A stretch of DNA of 12,500 bases from contig CM022674.1 of assembly GCA_012295275.1 (NCBI GenBank), positions 4,748,936 through 4,761,435 on the forward strand. Reading direction: 5' to 3'. The stretch comes from Chrysomallon squamiferum. Its lineage: Eukaryota; Mollusca; Gastropoda; Neomphalida; Peltospiridae. Made by a program: the position numbers and the translations under genes. Shown in pieces: positions 1 to 6,920 of this stretch. The stretch's first letter is position 1, and each line of letters starts with the position of its first letter. The notes under the pieces were generated by a model that saw nothing but the letters and a program-made list of their open reading frames with translations, was not told the DNA's origin and did no database searches.

Positions 1-18
1 GTCGATCTTCTTATATAT

Positions 19-38
19 CTGTCTGTCTGTTTGTTTGT
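19..38. repeat. Short CTGT/TTGT tetranucleotide tract
   Basis: Three CTGT copies grade into TTGT copies. It is the complementary-strand form of the GACA motif that dominates the next 270 bases, so it probably belongs to the same degenerating tetranucleotide field. Confidence 0.8.
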
Positions 39-94
39 CCATCTCCCTGCCTGCTATATTCTGTCTATGAGTCAGCACGACATACAGATAAAAC

Positions 95-310
95 GGCAAA
101 CTAAGACAGATAAATTAAAATGACAGACAAACAGATCAAAAGGACGGACAGACAGATAGATATTCAAACAGACAGACAGACAGACAGACTTATGAACCGA
201 TGGGAGACATTCAATCATATAATCTTACACCTACTGAAACACACTATAAACAGATAAATAAACAAAGAGACAGATCGATAGACATTCAGACAGACAGACA
301 GACATTGAGG
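95..310. repeat. Degenerate (GACA)n / (GATA)n microsatellite field
   Basis: Pure CAGA/GACA runs lie at 169-189 and 287-304, with scattered GACAGA, GATAGA and GATAAA words between them. The pattern suggests one old tetranucleotide expansion interrupted by point changes. No coding potential is visible; the open frame on the opposite strand at 215-418 is a shadow of the repeat. Confidence 0.85.
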
Positions 311-672
311 TAGATAAACTAAAAAGGGAAAGTCATTTACAAAACTAGCGAAAAACCACAACAAAAACAGCCAGAACAGTGAGTGAGATTCCAGTAATAA
401 TTTCATCCAACCATTCATTCGTACGTAATGCTGTCAGAAATTTGTTTCGTTTCTTGGCTATAATTTCTAACTCTTTATCGAGATGTCATTTAGCTTTGTC
501 ACGTACTTCGTGAGTTTATTAAACAGATTATTCTAGAAGCATCTAAATTATTTCCCTACACGTCAACAGCATATGTATTTATAGCTAATAAAACAAGTTC
601 CGATTAAAAGTGCACACGAAAACTGGGCCAGTTATGACACACAAATTAAATTTAAAAAATCAAAACTAAAAA
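311..672. other. Unique AT-rich sequence, no gene seen
   Basis: Mixed-composition DNA with stops in all frames and no recognisable gene, RNA or mobile-element signature. It ends in an A-rich stretch leading into a poly-T run. Confidence 0.6.
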
Positions 673-693
673 TTTTTTTTTTTTTTTTTTTTT
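673..693. repeat. Poly-T run (21 T)
   Basis: An uninterrupted T run preceded by AAAA. It could be the poly-A tail of a minus-strand retroposed copy, but the sequence on its right (0.7-1.1 kb) shows no recognisable retroelement body, so it is called only as a homopolymer. Confidence 0.85.
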
Positions 694-794
694 GCGACTG
701 TTTAATTCTTCTCTACAGTTTCTGTTAATTTATTCGATTTCGGGTGACTTCCATGAACTTGGTCCTGTGGCAAAAAAAATCTGAGTGAAACAAA

Positions 795-815
795 AAGAAG
801 AAGAAGAAGAAGAAG
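795..815. repeat. (AAG)7 microsatellite
   Basis: Seven perfect AAG units followed by a short A run. It produces a run of glutamates or phenylalanines in artefactual open frames. Confidence 0.85.
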
Positions 816-977
816 AAAAAAAATGGCCGAAACTTGATCCCAATTATCAGTGTGGCTGCCAGGGTGAATATTTCTGTAACTGTGTCAGGTCGAATTACAC
901 ATTTTTCGTTCTCGTGGAGTTGCGAAAAATCCAGCAAAAAAAACGATCGTTTGACTGTGACCCCATTACACGAATCT

Positions 978-991
978 GTGTCACGTGACAC
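978..991. promoter_or_regulatory. 14-bp perfect palindrome with TCACGTGA E-box
   Basis: GTGTCACGTGACAC is fully self-complementary and contains CACGTG inside TCACGTGA, the preferred core of bHLH-zip factors of the MITF/TFE and USF type. Only the motif is seen; binding is inference and no promoter is visible nearby. Confidence 0.35.
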
Positions 992-1073
992 GGTAAAACG
1001 GCAAAAGAGCGCGACGCAAACTGGAGTAGACAATTCAGCGCAAAACAATTACGGTCCGTATTAGAACACTGCA

Positions 1074-1109
1074 AGGAATCAGTAGAAAATTTTGCTTTTC
1101 AGGATTCCT
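1074..1109. other. Small two-part hairpin
   Basis: AGGAATC at 1074-1080 pairs with GATTCCT at 1103-1109, and inside it GAAAA at 1085-1089 pairs with TTTTC at 1096-1100 around a TTTTGC loop. The 36-nt structure has a small internal loop. It is too short for a usual microRNA precursor; function unknown. Confidence 0.45.
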
Positions 1110-1160
1110 GGAAATGTCATACTTCTTTTGAATCGCATTTGTCATGACTGGAGAATGATA

Positions 1161-1405
1161 CAAGAAAAGAAGAAGAGAAAAAAAATATGTACGTAAAAAA
1201 GAAAAAAGAAAGAAAGAAAAAAGAGAAAAAAGAATAAGTCTATAATGATTATACCAGTTACATGGCAAAAAAAAAAAAAGGGGGTTTTGTTGCTTAGAAA
1301 TAAAACACGTGGTTGGTCGATTGTAGACATGATCTGACTCTGAAGTTAAAAAAATAAAAAAATAAAAAATAAAAAAACCCAAAGAAAAACAACAAAAAAA
1401 GAACA
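1161..1405. repeat. A-rich / purine-rich low-complexity tracts
   Basis: GA/A-rich purine tract at 1161-1234, a run of 13 A followed by 5 G at 1267-1284, and an A-rich TAAAAAA block at 1348-1405, separated by short unique pieces. The phenylalanine-rich frames on the minus strand here are products of these tracts. Confidence 0.75.
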
Positions 1406-1530
1406 AACCTATTTGATGTTTAATTGAATTTAAGAGAGAAAAATTTTAAACGTGGGAAAACGTAAACTGTTAAAATTTTGAAACGTGAGGTAGACTTCGA
1501 CCGATTAATTATGTATTAGAAAAAAAAAAT

Positions 1531-1805
1531 ATGATAGCTGAGATAATGATGGTTGCGTGGGATGATTTGGTAGTTGCGTGGGATGATTTGATAGTTGCAA
1601 AGATAATGATGATGATGTTCGAGGTAACTGTCAAGATGTTATAACAATGATCGAAGTAGTCATTAAATGATTGCGATGATGATGTTGTCGTTGATGATGA
1701 TGTTTGAGGTAGCTGAAAATATGATGACGATGAGATCAATGTTGTCGTTTGTGATAATGATACAATCATGATGTTGATGTTGATAATGATGTTAATCGAC
1801 TTTCC

Positions 1806-1838
<33 letters not shown>

Positions 1839-1840
1839 AT
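1531..1840. repeat. GAT-rich array with nested repeats
   Basis: A degenerate GAT/GTT trinucleotide region ending in a pure (GAT)n run at 1806-1838. Inside it are a 21-bp-period repeat with shared word GTTGCGTGG at 1552 and 1573 (a partial third copy starts at 1594), and a 23-bp near-duplicate at 1608-1630 and 1693-1715. This looks like a trinucleotide expansion later broken by substitutions and local duplications. Confidence 0.8.
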
Positions 1841-1861
1841 CATGGCGATAGTAACACGGCA

Positions 1862-2457
1862 TTGAATATAGTTATATAAAAATAAGGTTATGGTTGTCAA
1901 AATGTATAACACAGAAACATCAAATAACTATAATAATAAAAAAAATATATATTTTAAGATAATATAATTAAATAAATACTTTACTATCATCATATAAAAT
2001 ATTTACCTTTTCTTTTTATAATACTGTCTGTTTTCTTTCTTCTGTTTTGTTATGTTTGTCGCTCTTAATTTCGCGTATCATATCTTTCCTTTAAACCAAA
2101 TATGAACTGTTGTTTTCTTTCACTTCTGTATTCAAGACGTTCAGCTAAAGTTTACAGGTTTCTGCTTTAGTCTGCATAGCATTCCAAATGTATTTTCCGA
2201 TGCCATAAGTTCCTGTGTTTTGTGAATATTAATGTATATGAGCTGTACAGAGATAGATAACCATACGCGAACTATACAGGTTAATAATAGTCGTGACGTC
2301 ATTGCATTATCCTCCGGTTACAGGTGACGTAATTTGTAAATAAACGCGAAGTATTTATGTACATCAGAAAAAGATCTTGTTTCTTTTTCATATGTATTTT
2401 GCCGAAAATAATGAGTTTTCGGATAATTACGGTGAAAACGGCAACGCTAATTATTAC
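1862..2457. other. AT-rich unique DNA, no gene seen
   Basis: No long open frame, tRNA-like box pair or tandem repeat was found in these roughly 600 bases. The only notable content is the pair of CRE-like sites around 2294-2332. Confidence 0.6.
2294..2332. promoter_or_regulatory. Two CRE-like sites about 30 bp apart
   Basis: A perfect palindromic cAMP response element TGACGTCA at 2294-2301 is followed by TGACGTAA at 2325-2332, a known CREB/ATF/PAR-bZIP variant. The motifs are seen directly; a role as enhancer is inference. No transcript start can be tied to them here. Confidence 0.4.
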
Positions 2458-2486
2458 TGCTACTACTACTACTACTACTACTACTA
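2458..2486. repeat. (TAC)n microsatellite
   Basis: About nine perfect CTA/TAC units; it yields a polyvaline run in a spurious minus-strand frame. Confidence 0.9.
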
Positions 2487-2522
2487 AATGCAAATATTTT
2501 CTCTGCTGAATAACATGACACG

Positions 2523-2591
2523 TAATTTTTTATTTTATTTTATTTTATTTTATTTATATTTATTTATTTTATTTATTTTTTTTTTTTTATT

Positions 2592-2646
<55 letters not shown>

Positions 2647-2688
2647 TTTTTTTTTTCTTTGTTATTATTATTTTTTTCTTTCGTTGCA
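2523..2688. repeat. T-rich block: (TTTTA)n grading into T51
   Basis: TTTTA/TTTA units occupy the left part, then an uninterrupted run of 51 T spans 2594-2644, then T-rich sequence with A interruptions to about 2688. A homopolymer this long is prone to length error in sequencing and assembly. Confidence 0.85.
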
Positions 2689-2816
2689 TGGCCCTGACAA
2701 AAACTACGGATATAAAACAGCTCTGTTTCTCTGAATCACAATAATAAATATATCTCGATATTTGATTCCCTTGAGGTAATTACTTTGTTTCTCACACTCT
2801 CATCAGAAATCAAATA

Positions 2817-2884
2817 GATGTTTGGACAGATGGATGGACGGATGGATGAAAGGATGAATGAATGGAAGGATGGATGGATGAATA
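2817..2884. repeat. Imperfect (GGAT)n / (GAAT)n tetranucleotide repeat
   Basis: Repeated GATGGATGGA words with GACG, AAAG and GAAT variants. The paired minus-strand frames with repeated HPSFHPF-like residues are artefacts of this 4-bp period. Confidence 0.85.
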
Positions 2885-3219
2885 ACTGGCGATCGAAGTG
2901 ACTGAAGTAACGTGTATAGACGGAAACGAGTTCGATATTGCATAACCAAACACTGGAACACATATTCAATGTGTCGTGAAATAATAGATTTATATCTTCC
3001 TTGGTCTTTATTCAAGGTATTGAATTCAATCGAGCCTGAAGAAAATACTTCAGGGTAAGTTAAATATATGGTATATATAGTTTTTTTTCTTCTTCTTCAT
3101 CTTCCTTTATTTCTTTCTTTTTAATGTGTCGACCTTCAGTTAATGTAATCAAAGGAATCGTCGACCTTTAATGATACCGCACTGAATTGTGGGTAATGAC
3201 GCTAATTTAAAATAAATCA
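2885..3219. other. Unique AT-rich DNA with small palindromes
   Basis: Contains a 12-bp palindrome ATTGAATTCAAT at 3019-3030 and, directly after it, the 7-bp inverted repeat CCTGAAG/CTTCAGG at 3035-3054. A 9-bp word GTCGACCTT occurs twice near 3129 and 3161. No gene seen. Confidence 0.5.
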
Positions 3220-3438
3220 AGACGATGTTGATGTTGATGACGATGTTGTCGAAAATGATCATTATTACGACGATGTTTCTAACAGTCATTGGGTGAAGAT
3301 GATGATGATGATGGAAAGAGAAAAGAACAACTTAGACAATAAAGTTGATAACGTCGGCAGAGCTGATGAGGGAAAAGTAGGACATTACTGAATTGTGATA
3401 TTAAAAAAATGATGATGATGATGATGATGATGATGATA
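3220..3438. repeat. Interrupted (GAT)n trinucleotide repeats
   Basis: Degenerate GATGTT/GACGAT at 3220-3260, (GAT)n at 3296-3314 and a pure (ATG)n run of about 29 nt at 3409-3437, with unique DNA between. Same motif as the array at 1531-1840. Confidence 0.8.
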
Positions 3439-3528
3439 AAAATACAAAACGTCTGAGAATGTACGTATATTGAAACTGGTGATAATATAAACACTCCTTA
3501 CTTTTTTAAAATCTTTTTCAATTTTTAA

Positions 3529-3571
3529 TTTTTTTTTTTTTTTTGACGACGACTACAACGACGACGATAAC
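3529..3571. repeat. T16 run followed by degenerate (GAC)n
   Basis: Sixteen T at 3529-3544 adjoin GACGACGACTACAACGACGA sequence. Tail-like but with no recognisable retroelement body. Confidence 0.7.
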
Positions 3572-3661
3572 ATCGTTCACGGAAACAGCGTTTGACCATT
3601 TGTTTAATAACAGATTGATCCCACGACAACAGCAACGACAGCTATCTCGAACAATCAATCA

Positions 3662-3683
3662 TTTTTTTTTTTTCATTTTCCAG
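3662..3683 (+). other. Poly-T tract ending in CAG (possible 3' splice site, weak)
   Basis: Twelve T, then TCATTTTCCAG, matches the shape of a metazoan splice acceptor. No convincing matching donor or single open frame follows (ACG|GTAGTC near 3750 is poor). Recorded as a site only. Confidence 0.15.
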
Positions 3684-3954
3684 CGACACGATCTCTCAAT
3701 ACGTGAAAGATTTAACACAGCCCGTCAAAACTGAACACCGATAATCTCCACGGTAGTCCGGACAAATAGCCGATAACGATCGCGTATAATCGTCCGCCAT
3801 TTTTATTTATTTTTAGTTGATTTTGATTTATTTATCACCTTTTTCTTTTCCTTTTTTGTTTGTTTTTAAATTGTTTCCACTGTTACAAAAGCTATATCAG
3901 AGCCTAGTACAGGAACATGTTGCATTAATGAAAGGATATATCAAAATACAGCGT
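3684..3954. other. Unique DNA, no gene seen
   Basis: Mixed sequence with T-rich stretches at 3797-3870. No open frame of interest, repeat or RNA gene is visible. Confidence 0.5.
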
Positions 3955-3982
3955 TTATTATTATTATTATTTTTTTTTTTTT
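3955..3982. repeat. (TTA)n plus poly-T
   Basis: About five TTA units run into a stretch of 12 or more T. Confidence 0.85.
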
Positions 3983-4112
3983 AAGTGCCGTAATGATATT
4001 ACGATGTACTTCACTGAATTATTCAAATCCATAACAGGTCTCTTTGTTTGCTTTCGCAAGTGCCCTAACCTTATCGGCTGTTTATTTACAGAAGAACAAA
4101 TTCGGTTTGTCT

Positions 4113-4113
<1 letters not shown>

Positions 4114-4157
<44 letters not shown>

Positions 4158-4168
4158 GCACACACACA
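4114..4168. repeat. (AC)n microsatellite with two G interruptions
   Basis: Pure AC to 4153, then CGCACGCA interruptions, then AC again. It lies about 45 bp upstream of the tRNA-like SINE head. The cysteine/valine runs in the minus-strand frames derive from it. Confidence 0.95.
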
Positions 4169-4212
4169 GATATATTTATATCGAATTACTATATAAATTA
4201 ACGTGATATAAA

Positions 4213-4290
4213 GTGGCTCATAGCTCAGCTGAAAAGCACTTGCTGACAAGTGAATGGTAGGTGGATCGATACTCCATACTTCGGTCACAT
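4213..4290 (+). mobile_element. tRNA-derived SINE head (or tRNA pseudogene) with Pol III A and B boxes
   Basis: TAGCTCAGCTG at 4221-4231 fits the A-box consensus TRGYNNANNNG exactly. GATCGATAC at 4264-4272 fits the B-box consensus GWTCRANNC exactly. The 32-nt gap between them is normal for a tRNA. Between them CACTTG at 4237-4242 and CAAGTG at 4247-4252 form a perfect 6-bp stem at the anticodon-arm position, but with only a 4-nt loop. The presumed acceptor (4214-4220 with 4277-4283) and T stems pair poorly, so this is not a functional tRNA. Short tRNA-derived SINEs are known in octopus and squid, and A/T-rich sequence follows about 20 bases downstream. The 3' end is not defined; no target-site duplication was identified. 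Confidence 0.65.
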
Positions 4291-4310
4291 CTCTCTTAAG
4301 TTCGTAAGTG

Positions 4311-4395
4311 TTTATTTTATTTTATTTTTTTTTTTTTCTACCTGCAAGAAAATGGATAGCGAAAAAAAAAAAAAATAAAAAAATAAAAAAATAAA
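4311..4395. repeat. T-rich / A-rich inverted pair around a 24-nt spacer
   Basis: TTTAT-punctuated T tract at 4311-4337 faces an A tract punctuated by TAAAAAA at 4362-4395, with a 24-nt unique spacer. The arms can pair for about 25 bp with mismatches. It starts about 20 nt beyond the SINE head, so it may include that element's tail. Confidence 0.6.
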
Positions 4396-4397
4396 TC

Positions 4398-4685
4398 GTT
4401 TTGGACTAACCCAGATAGCGGCATGATTAGGAGAAAAGGTCGTAAGAACTAAAGTAGAGTTTTGTAACTGATTCCTTTGTTTCACTGTTTCTGATCGGAG
4501 TTCGTCAAACTTCGGCGGCTTCTCGCTAGAAAAACTAGGACACTGACCTCGATAACATCTTTCCCCTTTCCTCTTTGCGCACCGATACTGGTCATGATAA
4601 CGTATTACTGTATCGCATGCAGTGTCTATATCGCTGCAGTATAGAATATCTGTTATTCCAGTTGGTTATAAATGACGTAATAATG
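4398..4685. other. Unique DNA, no gene seen
   Basis: Mixed composition without repeats. It contains one further TGACGTAA word at 4673-4680. No coding evidence. Confidence 0.5.
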
Positions 4686-4709
4686 TTTTTTTTTTTTTTT
4701 TTTTTTTTT
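4686..4709. repeat. Poly-T run (24 T)
   Basis: Uninterrupted homopolymer. No retroelement body is recognised on either side. Confidence 0.9.
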
Positions 4710-4917
4710 GCTGGATGCCATTTGCTCTTGTTCTGTAAAATGCATATATATCATTACTCTTCTCGAAATGTCTTTATTTGTTCAGGGGGAAGCTGTAGAG
4801 TTTTGAACCATGATCCTCTACTGCTGACTTTTAGTAGCTTTTTTTAATTTATTTTACTTTATTGAATTATCTTGAAAATGAAATAAAAAACAATTAAAAA
4901 TAAATACTTTTTTGTAA

Positions 4918-5031
4918 TAGAGTAGCGACAACAGCAACAGCGATTAGAGGATGCAGTTGTTGTAGTAGCAGTGGTGATAGTGGAGGTGCAGGTGGTGGTA
5001 GCAGTAATAGTAACAACATCGGTAGTAATAG
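4918..5031. repeat. Degenerate GTA/GCA/GTG trinucleotide tract
   Basis: AGCAACAGC, GTTGTTGTAGTAGCAG, GGTGGTGGTAGCAG and similar words share a 3-bp rhythm with drifting units. Threonine- and serine-rich minus-strand translations are artefacts. A longer tract of the same type lies at 8088-8274. Confidence 0.75.
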
Positions 5032-5103
5032 AATTACATCGCACATGATTTATTACTATAAATACAATCGTTAAACTCCGACACCTTTCGCATTTTTTCG
5101 GAG

Positions 5104-5125
5104 AACAAAAAACAAACAAACAACA
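5104..5125. repeat. Short (AAAC)n tract
   Basis: ACAAAAAACAAACAAACAAC; minor tetranucleotide repeat. Confidence 0.7.
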
Positions 5126-5206
5126 ATCGGTTATTCCCGTGAACAGCAAACAAAAAAACTAACACCGACGAGTTTAACCGATGGGGGATTTCTAAACGTC
5201 ATCGGG

Positions 5207-5256
5207 GGCTTAGCTAAGCCAATCTTTAAATAAACCCCTGCGAGGTTTATATTTAG
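5207..5256. other. 14-bp palindrome next to an inverted repeat
   Basis: GGCTTAGCTAAGCC at 5207-5220 is a perfect palindrome. Immediately after it, 5224-5236 and 5244-5256 form an inverted repeat (10 of 13 match; core ATAAACC/GGTTTAT) with a 7-nt loop CCTGCGA. Two adjacent stems in 50 bases of otherwise complex DNA are unusual for this window. Confidence 0.5.
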
Positions 5257-5307
5257 TTTCTTCGCTTCTAATTACGGGAATATCCACAATCAATTTAACG
5301 GACGAGT

Positions 5308-5581
5308 GTGGCCAGAATTTCCAACATGGTCTTCAAGCCTGCGATTAAAACTGCAAACCATGTTGCACGCCTTAACAGAAGACAAGACTGCCCTTTAAGA
5401 AACCGCAGCAGACTCGACGCCCCTGGGCGAAAGAATACATGCGAAAGAGTTTTCCCAGCTACGGAACTCAAGAATGCTAAATCCGCACCGACTTGCGCTT
5501 GTCGTACGCCCTGATATGAGCCCGCAGGAGATTATCAAAGAAGTATTCAAAGCGAACGAGAATAGAAAAGGAAAAATATAA
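5308..5581 (+). other. Complex segment with overlapping open frames; possible decayed exon
   Basis: This is one of the most GC-balanced, repeat-free stretches here. One frame is open from 5308 (GTG) to 5514. A second plus frame is open from 5399 to a stop at 5579-5581 and reads, near its end, LALVVRPDMSPQEIIKEVFK and then ANENRKG. The first ATG of that frame is at 5474, so it would need an upstream exon. A minus-strand frame is open over the same bases. Charged/hydrophobic alternation in the second frame looks protein-like, but I recognise no family, and three frames open together argue for low stop density by chance. No strong splice acceptor or donor flanks it. Confidence 0.25.
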
Positions 5582-5589
5582 GTTGTTTT

Positions 5590-5625
5590 CAAATCGAGAA
5601 AAAGAAAGAAAAAAAAAAAAAGAAA
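5590..5625. repeat. GA/A-rich low-complexity tract
   Basis: Purine run AGAAAGAAA followed by a run of A. The aromatic-rich minus-strand frames derive from it. Confidence 0.75.
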
Positions 5626-5771
5626 GTTTAAAAACATTAACATTCATCGAGAAAAACAAAATGGCGTGAAGAAGTTAAAATTAGGGTGTTAACCTAGACA
5701 TTGTGTTGCCCGGGGGATTCCGAATTGGTGAACGGTAATTATGAGTATGATCTTATTATCTGTAGTGTTGA

Positions 5772-5905
5772 CGTTGTTGTAGATGATACGCAGACCTGTC
5801 ACCTTCCGAAGACACACGTAATAACCATGTAGTCGTTGTTGTAGCTGATACTGTCGTTAACTGCAGACGTGTCACCTTCCGAAGACACATGTAATAACCA
5901 TGTTG
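5772..5905. repeat. Tandem duplication, 62-bp and 72-bp copies
   Basis: Copy 1 (5772-5833) and copy 2 (5834-5905) share CGTTGTTGTAG at the start and the blocks GTCACCTTCCGAAGACACA and GTAATAACCATGT nearly unchanged. Copy 2 carries about 10 extra bases (CTGTCGTTAA region). Copy 2's block begins GTGTC and ends GACAC, an inverted repeat around CTTCCGAAG. High identity suggests a recent duplication. Confidence 0.85.
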
Positions 5906-5949
5906 TCGCTGTTACTTATGTATGCTGTTTTTCTAATGCTAGAAAAACT

Positions 5950-6076
5950 ACGATGATGACATTGGGAAAAACGACGATGACGTGATAGTAACAAAGAGGA
6001 TGATGATGTCATAAATATGATATGACAATAACAACAACGACAAAAATGACAGTGTTGATAACGATGGCGATGTAAT
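5950..6076. repeat. Degenerate GAT/GAC/AAC trinucleotide tract
   Basis: Words such as ACGATGATGAC, GGATGATGATG and AACAACAACGAC keep a loose 3-bp period. Probably an old (GAT)n expansion like those at 1531 and 3220. Confidence 0.6.
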
Positions 6077-6194
6077 CAACATTTCTAACTAAAATTATTA
6101 AGATGCTTATGGAAATATCAACGATTGTAGTTATCATTTTGATTTCCCAAGAAGCCAACCATAATAATACAATAGCAAATAGAACAAAAAACAA

Positions 6195-6208
6195 TTTTTT
6201 TTTTTTTT
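6195..6208. repeat. Poly-T run (14 T)
   Basis: Homopolymer within AT-rich DNA. Confidence 0.8.
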
Positions 6209-6270
6209 AAATTATCATTCTTTAACAAATGATTATATTTTTCAATTTATATTCAGTGAATAAAAAAATA

Positions 6271-6306
6271 CCTAATAATAATAAAAAAAAAAAAAATTAA
6301 TAAAAA
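6271..6306. repeat. AATAATAA / poly-A tract
   Basis: Short (TAA)n followed by about 14 A and a further TAATAAAAA. Confidence 0.75.
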
Positions 6307-6318
6307 TTTTCAATTACG

Positions 6319-6391
6319 CTGAAGATGGAAAATAACACTTCAGGTTGAATATCGTGTTATTTTAGCGTTTTGAGAATGTTTACCGTAAACA
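6319..6391. other. CTGAAG inverted repeat and 15-bp forkhead-type palindrome
   Basis: CTGAAG at 6319-6324 pairs with CTTCAG at 6338-6343. TGTTTACCGTAAACA at 6377-6391 is a 15-bp odd palindrome holding two inverted TGTTTAC motifs, the core recognised by forkhead factors. Binding is inference. Confidence 0.4.
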
Positions 6392-6581
6392 CTATTCGTT
6401 CACTTTCGGCAAACATCGTGGAACGTGCGTCACTACGTCGACGGCATGACACACACAAACTAAACCACTATTTGAATGCGACGTGGTTTACATTCGCATG
6501 GAAATGTTAATGAAAAAACAATATCCTCGCAACGAAATTTTGTTTTATTTTAGCTCGGTCGCCTATTTTCAGTGTTGATTA

Positions 6582-6653
6582 AGGAAATGAGAAAAAAAAA
6601 GGAAAGAAGAAAGAATGAGAGATAGAGACAAGGATAAATGGAAAGATAAATAG
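6582..6653. repeat. Purine-rich GA/A tract
   Basis: AAGGAAATGAGAAAAAAAAA then GGAAAGAAGAAAGAATGAGA and AGATAGAGACAAGG words. Low-complexity purine strand; no gene. Confidence 0.7.
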
Positions 6654-6750
6654 AATGATGGATACTGATTTTGTTTATTTGTGTATTGAAAATAAAAGAA
6701 TTAATTAATATTTGCCTCGAATTATTTTTCTATGTGGTTTGTCAACCGTC

Positions 6751-6834
6751 TGTTTGTCTTTCTATCTTTCTCTCTCTGCTTTCTCCCTCTTTTTTATTTT
6801 TTTCTCTCTCTCCCTCTTTTTTTATGTCATCTGC

Positions 6835-6918
<84 letters not shown>
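6751..6918. repeat. CT-rich region with pure (TC)n of 77 nt
   Basis: Imperfect CTTT/CTCT words from 6751, then an uninterrupted TC run at 6838-6914. All SLSLSL or REREER translations here are artefacts. Confidence 0.95.

Positions 6919-6919
<1 letters not shown>

Positions 6920-6920
<1 letters not shown>

Larger units (their letters stand above)
816..1160. other. Complex unique segment with overlapping short open frames
   Basis: About 340 bases of non-repetitive sequence with higher GC than its surroundings. Short frames are open on both strands at once (plus 785-988 and 834-1064, minus 725-1048), which suggests low stop density rather than selection. The plus frame at 785-988 has several cysteines (NYQCGCQGEYFCNC) but begins at GTG inside the GAA repeat and has no signal peptide. 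I recognise no family. The segment carries the E-box palindrome and a hairpin listed separately. Confidence 0.4.

Noticed and set aside
785-988. Cysteine-rich plus frame, possibly a small secreted peptide
   Set aside because: It starts at GTG inside a GAA repeat, has no signal peptide, overlaps open frames in other phases and ends without a recognisable cysteine framework.
673-1160. Minus-strand retroposed gene copy ending at the poly-T
   Set aside because: No homology to a known gene or element can be recognised and no target-site duplication was found.
2488-2697. Hydrophobic 69-codon frame resembling a membrane protein
   Set aside because: Poly-Phe/Leu from the T-rich block.
4213-4290. 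Functional tRNA gene
   Set aside because: A and B boxes are intact but acceptor and T stems do not pair and the anticodon loop cannot be placed, so a SINE head or pseudogene is preferred.
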